Below, in pieces: positions 1 to 11,053 of a stretch of 64,000 nt of DNA. The translations under genes were made by a program, and so were the position numbers. The number at the start of each line of letters is the position of its first letter. The first letter of the stretch is position 1. Origin of the DNA: Iris pallida (lineage: Eukaryota; Streptophyta; Magnoliopsida; Asparagales; Iridaceae); NCBI GenBank assembly GCA_029216955.1, contig JANAVB010042249.1, positions 1 to 64,000 of the forward strand. Reading direction: 5' to 3'. The notes under the pieces are model-generated. The model ran no database searches. It worked only from the letters and a program-made list of their open reading frames with translations, and was not told the origin of the DNA.

Positions 1-928
1 AGGTATTGGTATATCTTATATGGAAAAATATATATATATAGGACACGTACTCGCGTAGTCGGCCGGCCACCGATACGTATGAGGTGTGCGACGGTTAGGA
101 GTAACTGCCAATTGAATTGCATGCTAGTGGACTTGGCAGTTACTAGAGGTTCATATGAGTCATGGATGGACTACACTAGGCATGGGGTGGAAGAACCGTT
201 CCTTGATGTATGGGCCATATATTATTGCTATTGTACCTGAAGCTCCGCTGGAGACGCAGGTTCCCCCTACTATTACTGATTCCCTCTGACGTTCATGGAG
301 CATTAGGACATTTTCTTATGATTTCCTCTGACGTTCATCGAACGTTATGGACAGAGACGACTGATTTTCGAAGGAAGGGATGATGCGACTGCTATACAGC
401 CTGAGTGCCCATATGTGAAGGATTGTTCTTTATTGCATATTCACTATAGTACGGTTAGGCACCCTATTGCATGCATCCCTTTATTTTCTATTATATATCA
501 CAGTTTATATGGCATGATATTTTCTTGTATCTTGTTACATCCCTCTGAGGACCTGGTTATCTCTCCAGGTATGTGCTCTTGTCTTTCGTAGGTATTCTAG
601 ATCTAGCCATGATCATCCCTATTTCTTCAAGGATGATTGCACTTGGATCATCTTTGCTTCGCTCGCCAAACTTATTTTATTTTCCATGTATTTCTTTCTT
701 GTTGGTAGTAGATTTGTCTCCACCCAACATATTGTACAAAATTTCATAGTTGATTATATGATATCTTTTATTCTTTCATTTTGTGGATGAGATTAGATTA
801 CTCTTGATTTACTGCATCTTACAACTTATGTATATACGAGGTGCCCATATATTGGAGTATACTTTGTATGTATGCAGCTGGCATGTCTACGTACTTAGTC
901 CTAAATATTTTGGGACTGGGACGTTACA
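1..928 (+). mobile_element. 3' part of a chromovirus-type LTR
   Basis: This AT-rich stretch has no sustained reading frame. It ends at 921-928 in ACGTTACA, the kind of terminus (…CGTGACA or …CGTTACA) seen at other LTR ends in this window at 31557 and 62611. No primer binding site follows it, so it is either a solo LTR or the outer end of a 3' LTR. The start lies outside the window. The assignment rests on the terminus and on position only; no second copy is visible here. Confidence 0.4.
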
Positions 929-1126
929 CCTAGTTTTCAAAATTCCTAAACCAATTTCCTAATCTAAAACCCTAATCCTAACTCTAATTTTTCTCCTTTT
1001 CTTTTCACCTATTTGATCAAATTTTCTTGTCCTAAAATTTTTCTATCTTTTCAACGATTAACCAAGTCTGTCTATCCTAGTAGTCCTTAAATTCGAGGAC
1101 GAATTTATGTTTAAGGTGGGTAGATT
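929..1126 (+). other. 3' tail of a chromovirus internal region (pol/3' UTR remnant)
   Basis: Just before 1127 the sequence reads ATTCGAGGACGAATTTATG followed by a short purine-rich run (about 1110-1122). This motif lies immediately upstream of the 3' LTR in many plant Tekay/Del-type chromoviruses. It also occurs in reverse at 43340-43372, beside a clear chromodomain-type pol end. No open frame remains upstream, so the rest of pol is missing or decayed. Confidence 0.5.
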
Positions 1127-1900
1127 TGTAACCCCTATTCCCGAAATTTTGAAATATTTTTTTATTTTGAATTAAATAGTGATTTTTAGTTTTATACATA
1201 TTTAATTAAATAGCTATTACGATAAAAGGCTTTAGTCATGGTTAAGATTTGGAGTACAAGATGATTAGAAATTTTGGCATAGATAGTGTAGTCGTGTGCT
1301 TTGACTAGTGTTTTAGCTATGGTAGGGAAGGCAGAGCCATATGAGTGTTTTAACTAGGAAAACCATTCGAAGTTGCGACTTGACTCCTATAAATAATTTA
1401 ATTAGTTATTTATTGATATTAAGACTTTTAGGAAATTCGGTTGTACCAAACTAGACCAGACTGGACCGAACCAAACCCGAGCGCACGTAGTCATGTGGTA
1501 CGTCCAAAAGACATCCATTTAGATATATAGATATGTTATATATTGGTTGTTCAATTTTATAGTCTAGTGAGTAATTTCTATAAATTAAAAAATAAATATA
1601 AAATATGCATTATTTGCTATTTTAATTTATATCTACCTTGGAAGAAAATAGGATAAATACTTCTTTAGTTATCCTTGTACATTTAGGGATTTTAGACTAT
1701 ATCTATATTTGTTTGTACACTTATTATTGGTTTACCCTATTTTGTTATCCTTATTATTGTTATTACTATTGATATTATAGTTAAAAAATAAATATATATT
1801 TATTATGGGTTATTCTCTACTTTTAGTAAAAATATTAGATTGTATGTACATATTTTATTTGAAATATCCCACAATAGAAAAGTGTTTTGGGATTTTGTAG
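1127..1900 (+). mobile_element. 3' LTR of a chromovirus-type element, first part (U3)
   Basis: The segment starts with TGTAACCCC directly after the pol-tail and purine-rich motif, so 1127 is a credible LTR start. It is AT-rich and non-coding, as expected for U3. It runs into a (TA)n tract at 1901. The missing TATA region, leader and LTR end are inferred to be at 30229-31557, displaced by an insertion into the (TA)n tract. The junction is inferred from orientation, order of parts and the shared (TA)n; no intact copy is available for comparison. Confidence 0.45.
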
Positions 1901-1903
1901 TGC

Positions 1904-1959
<56 letters not shown>
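1901..1959. repeat. (TA)n microsatellite, inferred insertion site
   Basis: This is nearly pure TA dinucleotide repeat with one phase break near 1921. A - strand LTR terminus (reading TCATGACCTGC on the + strand) follows immediately at 1960, so the tract is the apparent target of that insertion. Confidence 0.85.
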
Positions 1960-1962
<3 letters not shown>

Positions 1963-3137
1963 ATGACCTGCACCCGAATATTCGGGCACGAGTACGTTTG
2001 CCACGTCCAGCCTACACCGTACTATCTACGGTAGAACGCTGTCAAGTACCCAATAAATATCTATAAAATCTAGATGATCCATAAGAACAATGTACTCAAA
2101 TCACATCACAATAGCTAAGGAAGATTGAATTAGAAAAGATATCAATAACTCAAAAATAACTAAAGTCTATAAATGAATATACATGACCAGAATGTATCAA
2201 AGACAAATTCGATAACGAACATAAATCAAAATACAATGGCCTAGAACTCCCGGAAGACACTCATGGTGAATAGAACATCGAGATCCACCTCAGCTAGCAT
2301 CATCCCGTGGTCCAATAATATGGGACTTAATAATTCCTAAAAATGTGGTTATCCAGTCAGGATTGGAGCGAAGTACATAAGCCTAAAAGCAGTTCCAGTA
2401 CATGGTAGGAAATATAGAACTAGCAATAAAATAAGATACGTGACATGCTGAAAAGTAAATACAGGGAAATAGAGAAATAACATCATGAAGATATAAGAAA
2501 ACTGAGTACATGAATAAAATAGAGAACATGATAAACTGTAATAAATTAAGTGATTGAGAGCAGAAGACAGTTATGTGATTGGTTTAGGTTGTACATGATT
2601 ATTCTATGGTAACTCCATTATAGGTGAAGGTATAATTGACATATACATGAGTACACTAGAGGGATTTAATCACATAACCACTTCTATCCCACTAACCTCA
2701 ATCAATACACAAGGATCCAATCATGATATGTTACGTACACGATAGGTAGTTTAAACATGAAGACATGTAAGCACATGAGAGTATACGAGAGCACATGAGA
2801 GTGCATGAATAATACAAGTACAAGGAGTACACGATGTACATGATAAAGTACTTGAACATGAAATACCCAATAAGGGATAACATCGCATGACAAGATCCAT
2901 AAAGTACCAATCCGTGTTAACAATGTGCCAGCATCAAGTAAAGTAGTCTAGAGCAGGCAATATAGATCCTATCATGATGAAAACAATCAGAGAATGTACT
3001 CACCTAAATTGGTTGGAGTCGACGTGTGCGAGACGAACGTGTCGACACAAGGTAGGTACGACGCTATGCTCCACAAGGTGGTACCAAATGATGACACAAA
3101 CGGTTCCATTGAGTCCAGAATAGTCCAAATAGCCTAA
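1960..3137 (-). mobile_element. LTR copy 1 of a - strand element
   Basis: About 1.18 kb here matches 5604-6797 along its length with scattered substitutions and small indels. The two copies share the start (GCACCCG.ATATTCGGGCACG), the segment around 2340-2365 (TGGTTATCCAGTCAGGATTG) and the end (GTCCAGAATAGTC.AAATAGCCTA). The + strand left edge is the reverse complement of a typical …GGTCGTRACA LTR end, so the LTR lies on the - strand. The copy stops at 3137, where a CACTA terminus begins. Short frames inside it are not genes. Confidence 0.65.
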
Positions 3138-3510
3138 CACTACAAGAATAAAGGCTTTTCTTGACGGGGATTCCCCGTCAAGAAATGGGTATCTTGACGG
3201 TCGTTGGCATGGATTTCTCGACGGTTTTTGGCCATCATATGAAGTAATTTTCTTGACTATTTTAGCCATCAAGATAGCAATTTTTAGAAACCGTCAACGT
3301 AGGCAAAAAAAATTCTTGACTCTGGCCTAGATGACGGCCTTTAGCCGTCAAGAAAAGCATTTGTTTTGACGGACAAAACCCGTCATGAAAAGCAGTAATT
3401 CAAGACTATTATGCAGCATGATTTGAATTAAAATTGTCATTTGACAACCGTTAAAAGTATCTATCCAAAGTACCGTCAAGAGAAGCTTGCCAAAATTTTG
3501 TCAAGATTAT
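3138..3510 (+). mobile_element. CACTA (En/Spm) transposon terminus with subterminal repeats
   Basis: CACTACAAGAA at 3138-3148 is the canonical plant CACTA terminal inverted repeat. It is followed by about a dozen direct and inverted copies of CTTGACGG/CCGTCAAG between 3158 and 3505, the usual subterminal arrangement where the transposase binds. I could not find the opposite end (TTCTTGTAGTG) before 5600, so this is a truncated or decayed element. The insertion interrupts LTR copy 1. Confidence 0.75.
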
Positions 3511-5577
3511 TTAATATAATCAAACACACATAATATCAATCTAGAAGCTACACACATCAAATTCTATAAAACCCAAATTTCATATTAACAAAACTGTATT
3601 GTTTATACAACAAAAACTTTCAATACACATCCCACATGTATTCTTCACTTGTCAACCACAAAGATAGAAAAATGGGAATTAGAATTTAGCGTTATTGAAA
3701 CTTAAAGGATGATTCAAGGATAGAAAAATAAAATTCTTCTTACTAGGATAGGACATCAAAGATAGGAATTCATAAGAAAGTTGAATCATCCCACTTCTTT
3801 TTGACTACTGTCAGATTATCTGATCTTCACTTCTCAAATATGCCCTTATCTTACAAGCCAAGACATACCACTACTCAATCATGACCTTCAATTTCGAAAA
3901 TCAACCCCTATGTGACTACTACCAAGAATCAAAATCTTCAGTCATAAAGATTAAACATTTTCATAAGTACCATAGGCTTGACCTTAATTCCGAAGGCACT
4001 ACCCATGAAGCACGCTCTTGTTAGAACTCTTCAATTATTTGATTTCGTACTCCACTATCAAATTAATCATCTTGAAATTCAAATTCCTCCACCTTGTCCT
4101 AAATTAGATCTGAAATCTAAATCAGGCTTTATGAAATATCCTTGAACATTCGTTCAAGTTATACCCCTCATATTACTGAAATATACTGCCACCCTACCAT
4201 ATAAAATTTATTCTTCATTATTTCAATTATCAAGCTTTAAAATTTCCTTCAACTTTTATACCTTCAATACTATCCTCTTTTTTATAACTCAAAATTTGTG
4301 TGTTTTTCTGATTCTAATCATTCTTACCGAATTGTTCAGTTTCATGTCGTCACTACATATGGTCATAAGCTTCTTTCCATATATTCGAATTCCAAATTTG
4401 GTGCTTGCCTTGATTCCCTAAGGTAATGTCCCAGGAATTAGTAACAACAAGCATCTAAATTCTCAAGAATCAATGCCCTCGAATATCCTTATCAGTTCTA
4501 AAAGTTCAACTACAAAATATTGCAATTCTCACCATTAACGTATATTCTACTGTCATTCTTACTCGAAATTCTCCTACTTTCTTTCCAAAATAATCCTTAT
4601 TCGAAATATTCCTCTAAGTGTAATTGTTTCCAATTGATAATATCGACCTCTTGATTTCATTTCCAATTTCAGTCATATTCTTATCCCATAATTTTATCTA
4701 AATGTCCAATATTTTATATTCCTACCAATATTACCACATGATAGCAAATCTGTCCCTTTCAAGCTAGATGACTACGATACTTCCTCAGCCATTCCAAAGT
4801 AAAAAGATACGAAAATTTACAAGGTTTTAAAGTATAGCTAACAGATTTAGATACGAGATAGTTGATCGATATAATTAGGACAGAGTTAATTAAGACGAAA
4901 AAATAATGATAGGAATTGTTCTTGCTCATATGGTCATAACAAAGTGAACCAAGTTAAGATATGATCTGATAACCATACACGTCTATCAAAATCATGTTAC
5001 CTAGGAGTTTTTCTATGCCAGTAAGCATAGCTACAATAAAAGATATAGTCTATAACTAAGGTATATGTCCTATAATCATGTTATCTAGGATTCTTATTAC
5101 GCCAACCGATATAGCTGCAAAAAAATCTAAATTCCATAACTAAGATAAGTATACCCAAAATCAGGCTTTATGTCTTTATCATGCTAGCTAGTATGGCTGC
5201 GATAAACTCTAGACTACATAACTAAAGTAGACATTTACCTTTCTCACTGTCCTCATCAAATATGTTTTCAGAATAAACCTTAATTCAATCCATAAAAATT
5301 TATCTAGATACAAAATCAAAGTCAACAACGAACACCAGAGATCAAATTCAACAACGAACCAAGGAAGAGTAGATGGAAACAAGTGAAAACAGATTTCGAG
5401 GTAGGGTTTAGAGTGAGATTCTCAGGGGTCGTCCCTGGAATCTATCAAGAGTTTCTAATATGTGATTGAGTACAAAAATCTAAAATATTCCATGATTCAA
5501 TCCTAATCCTAGGGCAGGCTCGTAGTAGTGCAACTAAGCCTAAGTACTACCACGACTTCGCATTAGTTGCAAAGACA
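3511..5577. other. Non-coding, AT-rich internal region of the - strand element
   Basis: About 2 kb without a frame longer than 60 codons on either strand. It lies between the CACTA terminus and the primer binding site next to the right LTR copy, so it is read as remnant CACTA sequence on the left and internal (leader) sequence of the - strand LTR element on the right. The 5390-5577 part, read on the - strand, starts right after the primer site and resembles an untranslated leader. No gag or pol motif was seen. Confidence 0.4.
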
Positions 5578-5595
5578 GACCTACATGGGCTACCA
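5578..5595 (-). promoter_or_regulatory. Primer binding site, tRNA-Ile type
   Basis: On the - strand this reads TGGTAGCCCATGTAGGTC, 8 nt inside the LTR end at 5604. It differs at two positions from the complement of the plant tRNA-Ile(AAU) 3' end (…GACCTGCATGGGCCACCA, recalled from known tRNAs). An exact version lies at 62622-62639. Its position beside an LTR terminus and the second independent occurrence support the call. Confidence 0.65.
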
Positions 5596-5603
5596 TAAAA
5601 ATG

Positions 5604-7473
5604 TGTTACGACCCGCACCCGGATATTCGGGCACGAGTACGTAGGCCATGCCCAGCCTACACCGTAGAATTGACGGTAGAATGCTGTCAAGTACCCAATA
5701 AATATATATAACATCTAGATGGTCCATAAGAATAATGTATTCAAATCACATCACAAACAACTAAGGAAGATATGAATTAGAAAAGATATCAATAACTTAG
5801 AAATAACTAAAGTCTACAAATAAATATACATGACCAGAATATATCGGAGACAAATCCGATAACGAAACATAAATCAAAATACAATAGCCTCAAACTCCCG
5901 AAAGACAACTCACAGTGCATAGAACATCGAGATCTTTCTCAGCTAGCATCATCCTGTAGTCCTATAATGTGGGGCATAACAATTCCTAAAAATGTGGTTA
6001 TCCAGTCAGGATTGGAGCGAAGTACATAACCCTAAAAACAGTTCCAGTGTATGGTAGGAAATATAGGACAAGCAATAGAATAAAATACATGACATGCTGA
6101 AAAGTAAATACAGAAAAATAAAAAAATAACATCATAAGATATAAGGAAACTGAGTATATAAATAAAATAGAGAACATGGTAAACTATAATAAATATAAGT
6201 GATTTAGAACAGAAGACAGTTATGTGATTGGTTTAGGTTGTACATGATTATTCTATGGTAACTCCATTATACGTGAAGTTATAATCGACATATACATGAG
6301 TATACACTAGAGGGATTTAATCACATAACCACTTCTATTCCCCTACCCCAATCAATACACAAGGATCCAATCACAATATGTTACGTACACGATAGTTAGT
6401 TTGAACATGAAGCACACGTGAGCACATGAGAGTACATGAGAGCACATGAGAGTACATGAATAATACAAGTACAAGGAGTACACGATGTACATAATAAAGT
6501 ACATGAACATGAAATACCCGATGTATCCGATAAGAGATAACATCGTATGACATGATCCATATAGTACCAATCCGTGTTAATAATGTTTCAGTATCAAGTA
6601 AATGTAGTCTAGAATGGAAAATATCGATACTATCATGATAAAAATAATCAAAGAATGTATTCACCTAAATTTGGTTGGAGTCGACGTGTACGACAAGAAT
6701 GTATCGACACGAGTTAGATACGACACTATCCTCCACAAGATGGTCCCAAATGGCTACACAAACAGTTCCATTGAGTCCAGAATAGTCTAAATAGCCTAGT
6801 TTGGTATATAGAATCCCAAGATCAGAGTTGGTACGATAATCAGGCCAAGAAATAGAAAACGACTAAACTAGTCGCGACTTATAATTTAAGGGAAAATATC
6901 ACTAAACTCATATATAACTATCTTAGAAATATATTTATAACATTTGGAACGATATTCTATTATATAATTTTAGATAACATTGAAAACCTGGAAGAAATAT
7001 TTTAGTTGCTATGACTTCAATTATAAAAATTAGATCAAACTAACGATTATATTTTAATATATTACTATATATATCTTTCCAATAACTAATTTTACAAAAA
7101 CCATTAATACTAATAATGGTAATTATACAAGCATATTGTTATACATACATATATCTATACGTTATACCGAATTCTTAATATACAGTACGTAGAAAATACA
7201 TATATAATTTATGTATAAAAGCTATATTCAAACACAAATAATTTAAAACCCATAATTTATTTTAGCCCAAATTATCATTTAAATGGTTAGAAATATACAT
7301 ACTTATATACTAATAGACTATAAACAATATTATAGCCCAACAATACCAAAACACCGTTTTAATGTATACAAATAATTCTGTCTAAAGGTATTATCCATTT
7401 ATATGTATATTTGAAAACTAAGACTCACTAGTTTAAATATTTGAGATAAGTATTTAGAGGATATAATAAATCA

Positions 7474-7474
<1 letters not shown>
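5604..7474 (-). mobile_element. LTR copy 2 (5' LTR of the - strand element), first part
   Basis: 5604-6797 repeats LTR copy 1. The copy continues beyond the point where copy 1 is cut, through AT-rich sequence to a (TA)n tract at 7475. On the - strand the LTR ends …GGTCGTAACA, followed by an 8-nt spacer and the primer site. The remaining part of this LTR (leader, TATA box and U3) is inferred to lie at 28562-30180, beyond the nested Tat element and MITE. Confidence 0.6.

Positions 7475-7550
<76 letters not shown>
7475..7550. repeat. (TA)n microsatellite, Tat insertion target
   Basis: This is an almost perfect TA repeat of about 76 bp. The Tat LTR starts directly after it (TGTTTGC at 7551), and another (TA)n tract abuts the other Tat LTR at 28028. 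The element therefore inserted into this repeat, and its target duplication cannot be told apart from the repeat. Confidence 0.9.
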
Positions 7551-7554
<4 letters not shown>

Positions 7555-8457
7555 TGCAAAAAAAAATTTGTTTTATTTCCAAAATTGTAAAAGAGTACAA
7601 AGTACAATAAATTTTGGGGAAGTACAACTGTAGGAATCTGATCAGAAGACGATCACTTTATCCCTTGGACTAGTGAACTTGAAGACTGTAGCCTCTAGAG
7701 AACACAGCAGCAATTTTTGTAAGAGTTCTTGATCTGCCTCTCTGATAATTGGAAACTCTATTTATAGAGTTCAGAAAATAACTGTTTTAGCAGTTATTCT
7801 GATGTGCGCGAGACTGGATTGCGCCAACCTCCTATTGCGCCAACATTCATTCAGTTGTCAATCGTGTACTAACTGTATTTAGACGCGTAGCATCATATGA
7901 TTGAGATGCGCGTGGTCGTATACAGGATAGTAGACACGTTTTGAGATATTAGTGGCATGTGTGCCACGTCATACTGCTTTAGAATGTAAGTTGCCCCAAC
8001 TTTATCAGGTTGCGCGAGCTTCAGTCAACAAGTCCAACTGCGCTTAATTTGAGCTACGCCTACACACGTGGCAGCTTCTGATCAAAAGTCGTTCAGGTTG
8101 CGTCCAGGCGCAACTAAGGATTTTGTTTAGATTGCGACTGGACGCAACTCACGAAGTGTACATGACAGCTGTCCACCAACTTCTCTTGAGCGGCACAATT
8201 TACGGGATTCGAAGAGATTTTCCTCGTTCACTGTTGTGTCAGCCGTCAGTATTGTCAGGTAATGATGACCATTAAGTGTCAGATGCCACGTAGGTTTTGG
8301 CACAAAAAGACTGGGCGCAGTCTGATATCAGGCACAACCTGATCAGTGGCGCAGTCTGTTCTTTGAGCTTCATATCAGTGGCACAACTTGATTTTTAGGG
8401 CACAACTTGGTCACTGATCAGTATATTGAAGGCGCAACTTGATTTTTAGGCTCTACA
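7551..8457 (-). repeat. 3' LTR of Tat copy 1
   Basis: It spans TGTTTGC… to …CTCTACA on the + strand, giving TG…CA ends on the - strand. It matches 27106-28028 throughout with scattered differences. A TATA box on the - strand (complement of 7758-7767, CTATTTATAG) and an AAATAAAAC stretch near 7565 mark U3 and R. Short motifs of the form GGCGCAACTTGAT recur in U3 at 8340-8450. Confidence 0.9.
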
Positions 8458-8471
8458 AGACCCCTTTCAAA
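8458..8471 (-). promoter_or_regulatory. Polypurine tract of Tat copy 1
   Basis: On the - strand TTGAAAGGGGTCT lies directly before the LTR start TGTAGAGCC. The same tract abuts the 3' LTR of Tat copy 2 at 46044-46056, which supports it as the plus-strand primer. Confidence 0.7.
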
Positions 8472-8730
8472 GTTTTCAAAACTTAAAAACATTGCAAAGT
8501 TTTGGAATACTTTGAATTGATACAAAGTTTTTGACTAAGTCAGGTTGCGCCAGTCTCATGCTCGGTCATCATGATTAAATACCTTTCTCGAAAATATTCA
8601 ATCTTCTCTTCATCTTCCAAAGTTTTATTGATTTCTTTCAGTTTCCCATGAGGAATACGAAGAGTCAATTGATTGATATATATATATATATAGTTGATCT
8701 ATGTACTTTGGTCTTCACTTCTGTTCTTCA

Positions 8731-8988
8731 ATGGCCCCCAAGAAGAAAGAGATGGAGACTAATGCTGACACCACAACCAAGTCTCCTGAAGTGAGACAGG
8801 GTGTTGCGCCTACAACCTTTTTATTGGAGGCTGACCCAGCTTTGAGGGCAGTGAACTTTCTAAACTGTTTCGGTTTAACCCTGTCAGTCTTCAATCGCTT
8901 GAGTGGCGGATCATCCTCAGGGATCTGAACCATGCAAGAGTTGGATGCCGCCCTTCGTCAGACTGATGAAGGCAAGGACAAAAAATAA
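8731..8988 (+). pseudogene. Antisense ORF of Tat copy 1, N-terminal part
   Basis: The reading frame starts at 8731 with a lysine-rich MAPKKKE N-terminus and continues to 8988 with one in-frame TGA at 8926-8928. Downstream of that stop the frame still looks coding (MQELDAALRQTDEGKDKK). It is antisense to gag-pol and lies between the 3' LTR and the pol end. Antisense extra ORFs in this position have been described for Tat elements; their function is not known to me. A TA-rich stretch at 8677-8692 could act as a TATA element. The coding call rests on composition and on a later coding-like segment. Confidence 0.45.
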
Positions 8989-10680
8989 TGTTCTAGACAA
9001 AACAACTTTTTTAATTTTATGTCCTTGACTGTAGGGGTCTACCCGTCTTTATGCAATGAAACCTAGAATTTCTGATTTTGTGTGGCTGTGATTTCGAATG
9101 GTACTCATGGACATATTCTTTTAACTAATTCTTCGTTTTACTGTTTCTTCTAAAGAACACGTGGCAATCGTTACACGGTTTTAGATGCCCATTTTTAATT
9201 CTTTCCCAAAATAGGATCCTAAAACGACGCACCCATCTCTTCTTTAACCTCTTTAAAAAGGACATCCAAAAATGAAAGAACCATTCGTACTCTCTCAAAA
9301 CCAATGTCTTCCTATAAGGTTTCACTTCTGCCACTTCATTCTGATATTATTTGCTTGCATGCTGTGTCTTCAAAAATTGGTAAGTCTTGACGAAGAATCA
9401 ATAACATGAGTATTTTTCTTTCGTACCACTTCTGGAGACAAGTATTGATCTGCACGTTGTAGACACTATTGATATGTGCTAATTATTTCTGAGAATTGGC
9501 ACACACTGTAGTCCAGGGTTTATCTCTGATCAGAGGCGCGTACTGCTATCATACGCTTGTTTGATCAGTGTCCAGTGCTGATATGTGCCTGCTTGTAGGC
9601 ACAATGCTGATGTGCGCCTGTTTGTAGGCACATCGCTGATGTACGTCTGATTGTAGGCGCATTGCTTATGTCCGCCTGTTTGTAGGCGCATTGCTGATAG
9701 ATTTCTGCTAACTTCTCATGTTTCATTAATATTTGCAGGTACTTAGTTAGCGAGCTTCTTCAGAACTGGTATTGGTGATTTGGATATTGCAGAGAACATT
9801 CTTCTGACACCCACATCAGACAGCTCATATGGTTTTGACACTCAAATCAGACAGCTCAGGACTCTTCATGTTAAGAAGGGTCATCCTCAAATGGTAGGAA
9901 GAGCCTTTATACATGAGAGTTGGATGGTGAAGACGCAGAACTAGGAATTGTATCACAAGGGTGATCTCATTCCTAGTTCCCCTGGTGGGCTGTCTTCTCT
10001 CCACCAGTTGTATTGACAACAACTCATTTTTGGGCTGCTACACTCTGTGGTTCTCCTCTAGTATTTCTCAGAGAGAAGACCAGAGTTAATTCCATTGTCG
10101 AGCTCGTTGCTTCAGGTCGAGACGACAAGGAATTGCCACCAACAAATAATAAGATCCAAAGATGTAATAGACCTTCATTATCGATGAGAAGATCCAAAGA
10201 TGTAATAGACCTTCATTAGAATGAAAATCAGAGATGTAATAGATTTTTATCAAGATGTATCTATGCTTTTTAAAGAAGGAATAAAGAAATGATCATCTCA
10301 TTATTCTCCTTTTTATAATTTAATTTTGATATGCTGACATAGATAACAGAGTGCGGGTAGAATGCGAATGTGGCAAGTTGTTTGATGTGGCTAATTGGAA
10401 TTCAGAGACATGGATTCTCATTATGATAAATGAATGATCATTCACTTCGATTTCCGAGGAAGAAATATTGAATGAATGAATGGCCATTTAGACTTTCAAA
10501 TGAGACAGTGAATGGATCAAACTCGTCGGTTTCGAAGAAGGGAAGATGAAGAGTCGGTTATGAATGAACCGTCAGAAACAAACAGTTGTGTCTCTTTCCA
10601 AAAGTTGCATCAATTCCCAAGGCTGATTTTTTAATTGTTCTGCCTATAAATTGTCAATCTCTTTTCTTCCTGTGCAAAAA
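8989..10680 (+). other. Antisense-transcript region with possible intron
   Basis: Between the two coding-like segments lies mostly open but broken sequence. A good splice donor (TTG|GTAAGT near 9380) and acceptor (ATTTGCAG near 9739) bracket a stretch holding the 29-30 bp tandem repeat. Coding-like but interrupted sequence is found at 9776-10050. A CCAAAGATGTAATAGACCTTCATTA repeat unit occurs two to three times at 10155-10240. I see no intact gene. Confidence 0.35.
9577..9698. repeat. Minisatellite, about 29-30 bp x 4
   Basis: Four imperfect tandem units follow the pattern GCTGATGTGCGCCTG followed by TTTGTAGGCGCATT. Each unit contains an inverted GTGCGCC/GGCGCA pair, so each can fold into a short hairpin. 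It lies inside the possible intron of the antisense region. Confidence 0.75.
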
Positions 10681-10689
10681 AAAAGTCTT

Positions 10690-10972
10690 CCGAAGACTTG
10701 ATCGCTCCAAAGATTGAAGAAGAAACCAAGACTTCCCTTGCCGAGCCTCCAGTGCCTTTTCAAAAAAGAAAAAGGGCGAAAGTTCAACTGTTCTTCCTGC
10801 ACCAGGACAGGATTTGATCTACAAGTTAGTGGAGCCTAGAAAAACTGCAGAAGAAGAGGCATTGAGGATGGCTGTTTGTGAGTTCCTGGTGTGTTTAGAC
10901 AATGAAATGTTTGAACGGTTGGAAAACTTTGTATTTAATCAGGAAGGGTCAGGGCCTCCTCCCCGTCCATAA
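10690..10972 (+). pseudogene. Antisense ORF of Tat copy 1, C-terminal part
   Basis: An acidic and proline-rich frame (…PKIEEETKTSLAEPPVPF) shifts at an A-rich run (10762-10774) into a second frame that stays open to the TAA at 10970-10972. That second frame encodes DLIYKLVEPRKTAEEEALRM, a hydrophobic FLVCLDNEMFERLENFVF stretch and a proline-rich end. The stop is 82 bp from the pol stop on the other strand, so the two transcripts converge. I do not recognise the product. Confidence 0.4.
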
Positions 10973-10998
10973 TATTATGTAATTCCATTCTGCTTTTG

Positions 10999-11009
10999 AA
11001 TAAAATAAA
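10999..11009 (+). terminator. Poly(A) signals for the antisense transcript
   Basis: Overlapping AATAAA hexamers at 10999-11004 and 11004-11009 follow the antisense ORF stop by about 30 bp, in the T/A-rich context usual for plant polyadenylation. Confidence 0.45.
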
Positions 11010-11053
11010 CTTTTATTTACATCATGTCTCTGAAAATAAAGAATATTTTATCT

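Noticed and set aside
1880..1894. TTTTGTAGTG as a possible right CACTA end
   Set aside because: There are no subterminal repeats of the TTGACGG type beside it and it lies on the wrong side of the 3138 terminus.
9125..9334. A 69-codon - strand frame
   Set aside because: It lies in the non-coding part of the Tat 3' region and has no similarity or motif I can name.
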